DNA of 64,000 bases from an uncultured Eisenbergiella sp. Its GTDB lineage: Bacteria > Bacillota > Clostridia > Lachnospirales > Lachnospiraceae. Under the pieces are notes generated by a model. That model ran no database searches. It saw nothing but the letters and a program-made list of their open reading frames with translations, and was not told the origin of the DNA. Shown here in pieces: positions 52,569-61,576 of the stretch. Where the stretch lies: assembly GCA_910585455.1 (NCBI GenBank), contig CAJUEL010000005.1, positions 83,411-147,410 of the forward strand, in the 5' to 3' direction. Each line of letters opens with the position of its first letter. Positions within the stretch are counted from its first letter, which is position 1. The translations under genes were made by a program, and so were the position numbers.

Positions 52569-53105
52569 ATGGAACGGGTGAGATTGAGAGCACTAAAAGA
52601 GAAAGATGTGGGAGGAATGCTGGAATGGATGCATGATCCGGATATACAACAAAATTTCCGTAATGATATGGGAAGAATAACAAAAGAGATGGCTATTGAC
52701 TTTATTCGGGAAGCACGGAAAGATTGGAAAAAGAACCTTAATTTACATTTGGCAATTACTGATGCAGAAGATGAATATATGGGTACAATCAGCTTAAAAA
52801 ACATAGATTTGCAGTCGAAACGTGCAGAATATGCAATCAGTTTGAGGAAAAAGGCTCAGGGAAAGGGCATTGGATATGCGGCGTCAAAGAAGATTTTAGA
52901 GTATGCATTTATACAGATGCAGCTGGAAAGGATATATTTAAATGTCCTAAAAGAAAATAAACGCGCAATTGCTTTATATGAGCGGGTAGGCTTTATTTAT
53001 GAAGGGGAGTTTAGGAAGCACTTGTATTTGCGGGGAGTCTATAGGGATCTGCAGTGGTATGGGATGTTGAAAGAAGATTATATGTGCATAATGCATCAGA
53101 TATAG
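52569..53105 (+). CDS. GNAT N-acetyltransferase (RimJ-like)
   Basis: A 178-residue GNAT acetyltransferase. VRLRALKEKDVGGMLEWMHD is the N-terminal signature of RimJ/RimL-like members; the acetyl-CoA loop is KAQGKGIGYAASKKI (motif A) and YLNVLKENKRAIALYERVGF is motif B. It lies after a GT-C gene and before the FdtA/FdtB pair. In dTDP-3-amino-sugar pathways an acetyltransferase (FdtC/QdtC role) is needed after FdtB, and sugar-acetylating GNAT enzymes (WecD-like) are known, so it may fill that role. A strong terminator follows 5 bp after its stop. Confidence 0.85.
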   Translation: MERVRLRALKEKDVGGMLEWMHDPDIQQNFRNDMGRITKEMAIDFIREARKDWKKNLNLHLAITDAEDEYMGTISLKNIDLQSKRAEYAISLRKKAQGKGIGYAASKKILEYAFIQMQLERIYLNVLKENKRAIALYERVGFIYEGEFRKHLYLRGVYRDLQWYGMLKEDYMCIMHQI

Positions 53106-53110
53106 GAAAG

Positions 53111-53149
53111 AAAAGGGCAGGGCCGACAGTTTAGGTCTTGTCCTTTTTT
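53111..53149 (+). terminator. Rho-independent terminator
   Basis: A 14-bp stem (53111-53124 with 53134-53147, three G-U pairs) and a 9-nt loop, ending in TTTTTT (53144-53149), 5 bp after the GNAT stop. It ends the long upstream transcript. Confidence 0.88.
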
Positions 53150-53171
53150 GGTAACATATAATAAAAAAAGA

Positions 53172-53200
53172 TTGAAATTTTATGTATATTTCGTTATACT
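53172..53200 (+). promoter_or_regulatory. Promoter of the fdtA operon
   Basis: TTGAAA (53172-53177) and TATACT (53195-53200) with an exact 17-bp spacer, directly downstream of the terminator and 58 bp before ATG 53259. It is the best sigma-A-like promoter in the + strand part of the window. Confidence 0.75.
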
Positions 53201-53258
53201 AAAAATAATATGATTATTTTGCTTTTTAGAAAGTATACCAAAAATCAGGAGAAAATGA

Positions 53259-53666
53259 ATGAAGTCAAGAGTAAAGATGTTAAGCTTCGCTCAGAACGGA
53301 GACAATCGGGGACATTTAGTAGTTGTAGAGGGGAAAAAAGATGTTCCATTTGATATTAAGAGAACCTTTTACATATATGGCTCAGATGCGTCTGTAGTCA
53401 GGGGAAAACATGCAAATCGCAGGACACAGTTTGTATTGATCAATGTTTCAGGAACAAGCAAAGTTAAAATAATAGACGCATATGGGAGAGAAACAGTTTA
53501 TGAATTAGACAGGCCGCATATTGGTTTATATATTCCGTCGATGACCTGGAAGGAAATGTACGATTTTTCGGAAGATAGTGTATTGTTATGTTTGGCAAGC
53601 GAGCATTATGACGCAAAGGAATATATCCGTGATTTTCAAGAATATGTGAAAGAGATGGGGAAGTAG
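53259..53666 (+). CDS. fdtA: FdtA/WxcM-like dTDP-4-oxo-6-deoxy-glucose 3,4-ketoisomerase
   Basis: A 135-residue single-cupin protein. YIYGSDASVVRGKHANRRTQFVLINVSG contains the active-site R-G-x-H-A segment of FdtA/QdtA, which moves the keto group from C4 to C3 of dTDP-4-oxo-6-deoxy-D-glucose. GLYIPSMTWKEMYDFSEDSVLLCLASEHYD is the conserved C-terminal strand. The first gene after a terminator and a strong promoter. The matching aminotransferase follows at 54633. FdtA (galacto product, Fuc3N) or QdtA (gluco product, Qui3N) cannot be told apart by eye. Confidence 0.88.
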   Translation: MKSRVKMLSFAQNGDNRGHLVVVEGKKDVPFDIKRTFYIYGSDASVVRGKHANRRTQFVLINVSGTSKVKIIDAYGRETVYELDRPHIGLYIPSMTWKEMYDFSEDSVLLCLASEHYDAKEYIRDFQEYVKEMGK

Positions 53667-53668
53667 TA

Positions 53669-54595
53669 ATGAAAGTGTCCATTGTGATACCTGTATATTA
53701 TAATGAAGAGAATCTGCGGCCCTTATATAAGGACATTCGGGAAAAGATGCTCAATGTGATAGACTATGACTATGAGCTGGTCATGGTAAATGACGGTTCC
53801 GGAGACGGAAGCAGGCTGGTCATGGAGGAGTTGGCATGTGAAGATAAAAATATAAAATGTATTCATCTGTCAAGGAATTTCGGTTCACACGCCGCAATTC
53901 TATGTGGATTGGCAAATTGTACAGGAGATTGCGCTGTTGTAAAGGCGGCAGATCTGCAAGAGCCGACGGAGCTGATTTTACAGATGGTGGAGAGCTGGAA
54001 AAAGGGAAATAATGTGGTACTCGCAGTGCGGAAGGCGAGAGACGAAAAAATACGGCAACAATTGTTTGCGAGCCTTTATTACTGGCTGGTCAGAAAGACC
54101 GCTTTGCCGAATATGCCCAAGGGGGGATTTGACGTATATCTGGTGGATCGGAAAGTGATTACTGTTTTGTGTGCTCTGGATGAGAAAAACAGTGCTTTAA
54201 CAGGACAGATACTTTGGAGTGGTTTTAGAACAGATGTAATTTATTATACCCGTCTGGCGCGGAAAGTTGGGACAGGAAAGTGGACGCTTAAAAAGAAAAT
54301 GCGATTGGTCATGGATACGATGTTCAGTTTCTCTACCTTGCCGATTTCTATCGTGTTACTGATTGGGATAATTTCTTTTTTGGGAGCGCTGGTGTGGGCA
54401 ATCATTGTCCTAGTTTGTAAGCTCGCCGGTTATATTGAGGTGACTGGATGGACGACATTATTTATTTTTAATCTGTTCAGCTTTGGAATAATCATGTTGA
54501 CACTGGGAATTTTGGGAGAGTATTTGTGGAGAACCTTTGATGCCTCCAGAAAGCGTCCGCCATATATTATAGAGGACAGGGAGGAATCGAAATAA
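53669..54595 (+). CDS. GT2 polyprenyl-phosphate glycosyltransferase (GtrB/CsbB-like)
   Basis: A 308-residue GT2 enzyme with a soluble GT-A domain (SIVIPVYYNEENLRPLY, MVNDGSGDGSRLVM, metal site AADLQEP) and two C-terminal membrane helices (about residues 225-290), the layout of GtrB, CsbB and ArnC. LSRNFGSHAAILCGL and WSGFRTDVIYYTRLARKVGTGKW are typical. These enzymes load one sugar onto polyprenyl phosphate at the inner face. It stands between fdtA and fdtB, which suggests the 3-acetamido-deoxyhexose is the sugar loaded. It starts 3 bp after fdtA. Confidence 0.9.
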   Translation: MKVSIVIPVYYNEENLRPLYKDIREKMLNVIDYDYELVMVNDGSGDGSRLVMEELACEDKNIKCIHLSRNFGSHAAILCGLANCTGDCAVVKAADLQEPTELILQMVESWKKGNNVVLAVRKARDEKIRQQLFASLYYWLVRKTALPNMPKGGFDVYLVDRKVITVLCALDEKNSALTGQILWSGFRTDVIYYTRLARKVGTGKWTLKKKMRLVMDTMFSFSTLPISIVLLIGIISFLGALVWAIIVLVCKLAGYIEVTGWTTLFIFNLFSFGIIMLTLGILGEYLWRTFDASRKRPPYIIEDREESK

Positions 54596-54632
54596 AATGG
54601 TCAGGGCGCATTGACGATGGAGGGAGTAGGAT

Positions 54633-55730
54633 ATGGAAGTGATGCCTAACAGGCTGGATCGCGTTTTTTATATGCATCAGGAGGAATACGAGAAAAAGGC
54701 GATAGAGGTGTTACGATCCGGTTGGTATGTGCTTGGAAATGAAGTAAAAAGCTTTGAAAACGAATTTGCTGCGTTTGTCGGTTCAAAAAACTGTGTGGGT
54801 CTGGCGAGCGGATTGGATGCATTGTGGATTGCATTCCGCATATTGGGGATCGGACGGGGCGATGAAGTGATTGTACAGGGAAATACTTACATTGCCAGTG
54901 TGATGGGAATTACGATCAACGGGGCAACTCCTGTTTTTGTGGAACCGGATGAATATAACAATATTGATGCAGATAAGATAGAAGAAAAAATAACCGGACG
55001 AACCAAAGCAATTCTGGTAGTGCATTTGTATGGACAGGCTTCCAATATGGGCCCGATTGTGCGAATCGCAGAAAAATATCAGCTTAGGCTGGTAGAAGAT
55101 TGTGCGCAATCCCATGGGGCCTGTTTTAAGGGAAAAATGACGGGAACCTTTGGTGATATTGGGTGTTTTTCTTTTTATCCTTCCAAAAATCTTGGCGCAT
55201 TTGGGGATGGAGGGGCAATTGTGACGGACGATGATGCTATTGCAGAAAAGGTGAGGACATTCAGAAACTACGGAAGCAGGAAGCGGTATTATAATGAAGT
55301 GGTTGGGGCAAATTCCAGACTGGATGAATTGCAGGCGGGCCTTTTGAGGGTCAGGCTTGCCCATATAGGAGAACTGACAGAAGAGAAGAACAGATTGTGC
55401 AAGAAATATTTGGATGAGTTATGCAATGAGGCATTTGAATTGCCACGGATAAGGGAAGGAGCTACACATATCTGGCATCAATTTGTGATCCGATGCGAGA
55501 AAAGAGAAGAGTTGATAGACTTTCTGAAGGAAAGAGGGATTGGGACAATCATCCATTATCCGATTCCGCCGCATCTTTCACAGGCCTACCAGTATTTGCA
55601 ATACCGAAAAGGGGACTTTCCAGTTACAGAATCATATGCGGACAGAGTTTTATCAATTCCCCTGTATAACGGGATGACTGAAGAGGAGCAGAATTATGTG
55701 ATTTCTGCTTTAAATTGTTTTAATAAGTGA
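54633..55730 (+). CDS. fdtB: FdtB-like dTDP-3-oxo-6-deoxyhexose 3-aminotransferase
   Basis: A 365-residue DegT/DnrJ/EryC1 aminotransferase. Schiff-base lysine K185 is in FYPSKNLGAFGDGG and D156 in VEDCAQSHGA. VFYMHQEEYEKKAIEVLRSGWYVLG and the HYPIPPHLSQAYQYLQY segment are typical of FdtB/QdtB/DesV enzymes that aminate C3 of a dTDP-3-oxo sugar. The start follows GGAGGGAG. With FdtA and probably the GNAT enzyme it gives dTDP-Fuc3NAc or dTDP-Qui3NAc. The dTDP-glucose enzymes RmlA/RmlB are not in the window and must lie elsewhere. Confidence 0.9.
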   Translation: MEVMPNRLDRVFYMHQEEYEKKAIEVLRSGWYVLGNEVKSFENEFAAFVGSKNCVGLASGLDALWIAFRILGIGRGDEVIVQGNTYIASVMGITINGATPVFVEPDEYNNIDADKIEEKITGRTKAILVVHLYGQASNMGPIVRIAEKYQLRLVEDCAQSHGACFKGKMTGTFGDIGCFSFYPSKNLGAFGDGGAIVTDDDAIAEKVRTFRNYGSRKRYYNEVVGANSRLDELQAGLLRVRLAHIGELTEEKNRLCKKYLDELCNEAFELPRIREGATHIWHQFVIRCEKREELIDFLKERGIGTIIHYPIPPHLSQAYQYLQYRKGDFPVTESYADRVLSIPLYNGMTEEEQNYVISALNCFNK

Positions 55731-55756
55731 GCAGGTGGAAAGGAATTATGTAATTC

Positions 55757-57130
55757 ATGAAAGAAAGAAACAAAATACAAACTGGTTTGGCTGGATTTTT
55801 GCTTGGTTTTATTTGTATCCTGATTTTGCATAAAGCAGCGCAGGTGCAGGTATATCCATATGATTCCGGTGTATATTGGGGAATGGGTAAAGAGTTTGGA
55901 CTTGCTGATTTTCGCTTTCAGAATTATGGGGAATCCTTACGAGGGTATGTGTATCCTTTTTTTTGTTATTTGATTCAGAAGCTTAGCTATATGGGAGTAG
56001 GAGTGGATCAGTGGAATTTCTGGATCGCTTCGGGAATATTATATTCGTTTTTATTTACTGTACTTTTCCCTGAAACAATGGAGCGGATGTTTGGAATACA
56101 TATGGGAATTATTAAAAGATGCGTATTTTGCGACATTTGCTGTTGCTTTTTTAAAGGAATGATCATATATCCGCTCTCGGATCTGTTTGCATTTACTTTT
56201 GCTGTTCTTGCAATTTATCTTTTTGTATGTTATATGGGGAATGAAGAGGGGGAGCTGTTATGTAAAAAAATTATTCTTTCTGCAGGAATGGGATTTTGTC
56301 TCGGAATAGCTTATTATGCGAGGCCAATATATCTGGCAGTGATTTTAGGGTTTTTTGCACTAATGTTATATTCTATTGTTTTCGAGAAGAAGCTTTCGCT
56401 GCTTTTTCTACTGATTGGACTGGGAATTGCAGCTTTTCCGCAGATGCTGATTAATCATACCCATTTTCATACATGGAGTCCTTTGGTTCTGACTGCAGAA
56501 GAAGGGGCTGAAATGTCTCTCTATTTGCAGCAGCTGAACTGGGGGCTTGTCATGCAGAAATATGAAACGAATATGGATTTGGAGACATACGGAAGTGCCA
56601 GAATGGTTTTCAGGGATACAATCGGGGAAAAGCTTTTGAACGGTGGTGTGATCAGATCTTATTTTTTGTATATAAAATTTTGTATCAAATATTTTGCCGA
56701 TGTTGCCATGATATATTTAAAGCATGTTTTTAATGGAATGGATATTGTCTATCCAGGTGTATATATATGGAAGCTAAATGAGAACCGCTTTTTTACACAA
56801 TTTTTTAATTATACATTTATCATCTGTGGTTTGGATGGCATCTTTTATACAATGAAAAAATTAAAATTGTCCAAAGTGAATCTCTGTGTTTCGGGAGTTT
56901 ATATTTTGCCAGTGCTACTGGTGATTCCAACAGCTGTTGAAACACGTTTTTTTGTTGCCTGTCATATTGTGTTATATTTATTTGCGGTGAATGTGTTGCT
57001 GAATAAGCAATGGTGGAAGGATTTCTGGGAGAGAAAATGGAAAAAATCCATAAAATACGTGGCCTTTTTAGGAATATGCTTTTTGTTGAATAGCCAGACA
57101 TTTAATTGCTTTGGAATTCCGCTATGGTGA
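55757..57130 (+). CDS. Multi-spanning GT-C-like membrane protein
   Basis: A 457-residue integral membrane protein with about ten helices. The first external loop has YPYDSGVYWGMGKEF with an Asp where GT-C enzymes have their catalytic acid, and LRGYVYPFFCYLIQKL follows, a pattern also seen (PDSWQYIGL...PTYPLFIHLHRV) in the protein at 26083. No assigned family is certain. Its position after fdtB and before a YfhO-type protein suggests transfer of the polyprenyl-phosphate-linked sugar on the outer face, or polymerisation. Ribosome site AAAGGA is 12 bp upstream. Confidence 0.65.
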   Translation: MKERNKIQTGLAGFLLGFICILILHKAAQVQVYPYDSGVYWGMGKEFGLADFRFQNYGESLRGYVYPFFCYLIQKLSYMGVGVDQWNFWIASGILYSFLFTVLFPETMERMFGIHMGIIKRCVFCDICCCFFKGMIIYPLSDLFAFTFAVLAIYLFVCYMGNEEGELLCKKIILSAGMGFCLGIAYYARPIYLAVILGFFALMLYSIVFEKKLSLLFLLIGLGIAAFPQMLINHTHFHTWSPLVLTAEEGAEMSLYLQQLNWGLVMQKYETNMDLETYGSARMVFRDTIGEKLLNGGVIRSYFLYIKFCIKYFADVAMIYLKHVFNGMDIVYPGVYIWKLNENRFFTQFFNYTFIICGLDGIFYTMKKLKLSKVNLCVSGVYILPVLLVIPTAVETRFFVACHIVLYLFAVNVLLNKQWWKDFWERKWKKSIKYVAFLGICFLLNSQTFNCFGIPLW

Positions 57131-57163
57131 ACCTGAAAGAATGATTTGAGGAGCGAAAAAGCG

Positions 57164-59749
57164 ATGACTTTTACAATGGAGTCGATAAAACAGAATAAAG
57201 GCGTATATGAGGCATTGCGGGAATATTTCTTATTGTTCCTGGCTACGGTAGTGATTTGGTGTATAACTATTGCATCTCATAGAATATATCCGTTTGGAGA
57301 TTATTTGATGGATATTGGGGATATGGGGGCATCTGTAGTGCCGATGTATACTTTTTGGTGGGATGTGTTGCATTGTAACGCATCTCCGTTTTTTGACTGG
57401 AGTACAGGTTATGGAAATAATATGATCGCTGAGGTATGGCACTTTGGTTTGTTAAGTCCGTTGAACCTCCTGTTTTTGCTTGTAAAACGGTCAGCAATAG
57501 AGAAATTTCTTTTTTACTTTTTACAGATTAAATTGCTTGCAGTTTCAATGGGAATATGTTTTGTGCTGAGGCGATGGTTTGTAAAAATAAAATGGGAAGT
57601 ACGGATTGCATTTTGTCTGCTATATACATTTTCTGTTTTTTCCATGCAGTATTACTATTTCCCGGCATGGCTGGATGTGGTGTTTCTGTTTCCATTGGTT
57701 ATGTATTTTTACTTTCAGCTAGTGCAGGAAAAGAAGTGGAAAGGATTCACGATTTGCCTGTTTTTTTATTGTATCATAAGCTTTCAGCATATTTATATGC
57801 TGATTCTGTTATTGATATTTCTTACAGGGATAGTGTCTGGAATTGGAAAGAAAACGTATCGCAATTCTCTGCCTTTGCTTTTGGTTTCTTCTGCAATAGC
57901 AGGGATTTTGGCGGCATTTATATGGCTGCCGGGAATCATACAGGCATTCAAAGCGGCAAGGATTGTTGATGGCAAGGGATTGACGGACATTTTAAGCTCC
58001 GTGTATATTTTCTCGCCGGATAAGTGGGTAAAGCTGCTGAATATGGGAATCCCAATCTCATTTTTTGGTATTTCAGTAAGGAGAATGGAGAAAAAGCCGA
58101 AAATATTTTTTTTGTATATGATCGGGATTTTGGTGCTTCCCATATTTCTGGAAAGCAGCAATTTACTGTGGCATGGAGGCTCCTATAATGGATATACCAT
58201 GCGATTTGCCTATATGCTCACTTTCTGGCTGATTGTTGCAGGTACATATGGATACTTGCAAATCGAGTTTCCCACAGATGGAAAAAAAGGGAGAAGGAGC
58301 GGTTGGTTTGTACCGTTGCAGGGTTTCCTGTTCGTTGCTGCATTATGTGTTATTTTTATGCAGTATCGCTGGCTTGACCAGGGAATTACAGTTTTACGGG
58401 TGGGCATAATATTAACCGGGACAATGGGAGTCAATTTTCTCTTTTGGCGATATTATAAGAAGAGATATTCCTGCTTCCTGTCAGGAATTGTTTTTTTACA
58501 ATCACTGATTTTAGGAATCTGTATGGTAAAGGCTTCATGGAGTATTGATGAGAGCTATATTACGAAATGCAATATGATATATCAGGACTCCCGTGAGATC
58601 AAGAAGCCATTGGACAGGATCAAGAGCCTGGATGTGCTCTTAAACCAGAATTATCCCTTTATTATGGGAAAAAATGCGGTCTCCAATTATCTTGCTGTAA
58701 CCAGCCAGGAGCAACTGGAGGCTTCCTGGCGGATGGGGTATTCAAGAGTTGGTATTCGGATGTGTGATTATGGAGGAACATTGTTTACAGATGCGTTATT
58801 GGGCTTTGAGAAGATATACAGTACGGATATACCAAATCTGGCGCTGTATTTCCCGATAACAGATAACATTTACGGATTTGAATATCAATATGGAACAGGT
58901 ATTCTGATAAAAGATATAGAAGGGGAGATCAGGGAGGATGTTTCTAATCCATTTGTTTATCAAAATTCTTTGGCAAAAAAAATAACGGGAACAGAGCTAT
59001 TCGATGTTAGTAGAACAGAAGGAAATGAGTTTCGCATCCACGTCAATGAGCATAGTTTATTGTATTTATATCTGGAAGCAGGGAAAAATTATCGGGCTGT
59101 TGTGGTCACGGATCAGGATACTGGAAAAGAATATCGGGTGGAGATACATGAATCAGGATGGCAAAATGGTATTTGGAATTTAGGGGATTATGAAAATAAG
59201 AACCTTCTGGTCAGAATTGATGTAGATGAGGAATTGCCTGTGGTGTATAGCGCATTGCTATCACTGGAAAGATTTAGGCAATATCAGCCGGTAACTGCAC
59301 AGAATGTGGAGATTCAGGGAACAAATGATTCTGTGCGCGTTCTCTTAAATAATTCTGCTGAAGGGGGCTGGCTTTTTTTGCCTGTTTATGCAGACAAGGG
59401 GTGGAGGTGCTGTGTAAATGGTCAAAATACGGGAATAGAAAAAATTTTTTCCTCTTTCATGGCGATCCCGCTTGATAAAGGGAAAAATGAGATTGAACTT
59501 ATTTTCAGACCGGCAGGGATGACAGCGGGAATTATGATCACAATGGTGGGGATTATTTTGGTTTGTGGTATGGTAGTGTTTGAAAAACGGATGATGATGG
59601 TATTAAATATTGTTGTGAAATGTGTATGGTATATGGTTGAAATAATATGGTTTCTTTTCTGGGTGGTGTTTTATATATTGCCAATTGTCTATCTGTTTGG
59701 TTTTGTTGTTAAGAGGATTTTTCACCATATAGTGCTTTTTCTTTCGTGA
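57164..59749 (+). CDS. YfhO-family membrane glycosyltransferase
   Basis: An 861-residue protein of the YfhO type: about 12-14 membrane helices in residues 20-450 and an extracytoplasmic region (about 465-770), then one or two C-terminal helices. The first loop contains DIGDMGASVVPMYTFWWDVL followed by FFDWSTGYGNN, the conserved acidic positions of the family. In Bacillus and Listeria, YfhO/GtlB-type proteins decorate teichoic acids using polyprenyl-phosphate sugars made by CsbB-like enzymes. A CsbB/GtrB-like gene is close by (53669), so this may be the final transferase. ATG 57164 follows GAGGAGCG; a TTG at 57146 is an alternative. The last gene of the island. Confidence 0.85.
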   Translation: MTFTMESIKQNKGVYEALREYFLLFLATVVIWCITIASHRIYPFGDYLMDIGDMGASVVPMYTFWWDVLHCNASPFFDWSTGYGNNMIAEVWHFGLLSPLNLLFLLVKRSAIEKFLFYFLQIKLLAVSMGICFVLRRWFVKIKWEVRIAFCLLYTFSVFSMQYYYFPAWLDVVFLFPLVMYFYFQLVQEKKWKGFTICLFFYCIISFQHIYMLILLLIFLTGIVSGIGKKTYRNSLPLLLVSSAIAGILAAFIWLPGIIQAFKAARIVDGKGLTDILSSVYIFSPDKWVKLLNMGIPISFFGISVRRMEKKPKIFFLYMIGILVLPIFLESSNLLWHGGSYNGYTMRFAYMLTFWLIVAGTYGYLQIEFPTDGKKGRRSGWFVPLQGFLFVAALCVIFMQYRWLDQGITVLRVGIILTGTMGVNFLFWRYYKKRYSCFLSGIVFLQSLILGICMVKASWSIDESYITKCNMIYQDSREIKKPLDRIKSLDVLLNQNYPFIMGKNAVSNYLAVTSQEQLEASWRMGYSRVGIRMCDYGGTLFTDALLGFEKIYSTDIPNLALYFPITDNIYGFEYQYGTGILIKDIEGEIREDVSNPFVYQNSLAKKITGTELFDVSRTEGNEFRIHVNEHSLLYLYLEAGKNYRAVVVTDQDTGKEYRVEIHESGWQNGIWNLGDYENKNLLVRIDVDEELPVVYSALLSLERFRQYQPVTAQNVEIQGTNDSVRVLLNNSAEGGWLFLPVYADKGWRCCVNGQNTGIEKIFSSFMAIPLDKGKNEIELIFRPAGMTAGIMITMVGIILVCGMVVFEKRMMMVLNIVVKCVWYMVEIIWFLFWVVFYILPIVYLFGFVVKRIFHHIVLFLS

Positions 59750-59789
59750 ACAATAGATTTCCAAAATGTTGGTGAGACGTGATAGAAAT

Positions 59790-60416
59790 TTATTTGAAAT
59801 GGCGGCGTGTGATTCTATCAGTTATTCGCTGCCTGCTGGAATTACCAACTATGGGATTGCGGAGATGGTGTATGGAAACCCGCCGGGAAACAATGGACGC
59901 AATAAAACATTGAGTATCCTGATTATGTGGATGTGAACAGACAGCTTTCCACAAGGAAGAACATGACTCTGGTATTCCTCTGGAACAGGTACAAAAAGAA
60001 GTGTGAAGAAGCGGGCAGCAAAAAAGTATCAAGCGATTTCCATGTCCACTTTGATAATGCTTATTATAGCGTAAACAAGGCATATGTGCACAAAGAAATT
60101 TTGATAAAGGCATACTTCATCCACCGTTCGCATTTACAGCAGGCAGGGCGAGTTCCTGTGTGAGTGGCCCCGTGCAGAGTACAAAGGCAAATGGTCTACA
60201 AATCCTGATCATCTTCCGTTCAACTATCAGGGGTATGGCCAGTGGAATGCGGCATTTTTATCAATAAGGCAAGGCCTGTGGGTGCATCGACAGAGGTAGT
60301 CATCAGGGGCATCCTGGGATGTCGTAAATACGAGGTACAGACCTGCTGCCTGTGTCTCGGTGTGCTTAACTTCAGCGGAAAATACGGGAAGCTCGTATTA
60401 GAAGAGTGCTGTTGAC
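59790..60416 (+). pseudogene. istA: IS21-family istA transposase remnant
   Basis: Broken pieces of an IS21 transposase in shifting frames. EYPDYVDVNRQLSTRKN continuing to TLVFLWNRYKKKCEEAG (about 59910-60010) matches the N-terminal region with its LWxEY motif. Further on, EYKGKWSTNPDHLP (about 60175-60220) and CLGVLNFSGKYGKLVLEECC (about 60354-60413) match the C-terminal region (LxxAxKYGxxRLExAC). Stops and frameshifts separate them and the central DDE catalytic region is mostly missing. It cannot make a functional transposase. Confidence 0.75.
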
Positions 60417-60613
60417 TGTGGGAAAAACGCGCATACTTTCATAAAGAATACAATCCCCGCAGTTGCGGATGATATGGGTGCGCAGGTCAGGAAAGACGCT
60501 GCTACGCCTGCAGAAGAGGGAGGGTACGCTACGAACCCTGGCGTGACGGATATCAATAAGCGTTTATCCCGTAGCATGGAGCTGGAGGACAGGCAGTGGG
60601 GAGGTAACCGGTA

Positions 60614-61350
60614 ATGCTCACTGGAAACAGCCTTTTAGATACGCTTGTGGATGAATTAAATGAGCTGGGATTGCCAAATATGGCAGTTGAACTGGACAGG
60701 CTCTACGCTTCCCACGGATTCCTTGAAATGGACCGCCTTGAGCTGATTTCGGAACTGATATTTTCCGAATACAGAGATGAGATCATCAAGCGGATAAATA
60801 ACCGCCTCAGCTCGGCAAAACTCATAGGATGTCCGGCCGAAACGGGAACTGTACGGATTCCAAAGAAAGGTAATATTTACCTTCCGACATTCTACAGATG
60901 CTTTCTACGCTGGATTTTACTTCAAAGGGATTTAACATCTGCATTCCCGGCGCATCCGATACTGGCAAGACCTGTCTTACAAAGGCGATCGGTATAAAAG
61001 CGTGTGCTGACTACCGGGTAGGATATTTTCATTGTGAAGAACTGCTTGAGAGTCTTTCGTCACAGAAGCAGCTTGATTATGCTAAATATGAGGGGAAAAT
61101 GACAGGGTTGCTCAAACAGGATCTTTTGATACTGGATGACTTTCTTCTTCATACGATCGTAGATGAAGATGTGCTCAAGGTATTGTTTGCACTGGTGGAA
61201 GGACGATCTGAAAAACAGAAAAGCACCATCAGCTGTTCCCGGAGAGCACCAGAGAATTGGAAACCAATGGTCATGAACAATGAGATATCCGCAAACTCTA
61301 TAGCCAAAAGAGTAACGAAGCATTATACGGTTATGATCAATCGGCGATAA
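60614..61350 (+). pseudogene. istB: IS21-family istB ATPase remnant (frameshifted)
   Basis: An IstB/DnaC-like helper ATPase split over two frames. The first frame (60614-about 60900) gives the N-terminal helical region with NMAVELDRLYASHGFLEMD; the second (about 60898-61350) carries Walker A GASDTGKTCLTKAIG and Walker B LLILDDFLLHTI, followed by SCSRRAPENWKPMVMNNE. In intact IstB these are one protein of about 250 residues, so one frameshift near 60900 inactivates it. The gap 60417-60613 belongs to the same element. Confidence 0.85.
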
Positions 61351-61366
61351 TTTGAGTTATATAGGT

Positions 61367-61391
61367 GGCCGTTTTGCCCCGCAAGGCGGCC
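61367..61391 (+). repeat. GC-rich hairpin after the istB remnant
   Basis: GGCCG (61367-61371) and CGGCC (61387-61391) flank TTTTGCCCCGCAAGG, which can pair further through TTGC/GCAA. It lies 16 bp after the remnant's stop and may be part of the IS end or a terminator serving both directions. The rest of 61392-61576 shows no gene I can support. Confidence 0.4.
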
Positions 61392-61576
61392 GTTCTAAAA
61401 CGCATCAGCGGACGCTGGGCTCCGCAGAATGCACTTTGAAAAGATTAAAAAATATGAAAAGTTTTTAAGGTACTTCAAGAACATATGGGTGCAATAAAAG
61501 AGCATGTTTCTGTGAGGAAAGCAATTATTTGGAAAGGCGGGGATGGGATGAAATGTTTAAAGAAAATGCCAGCCCC

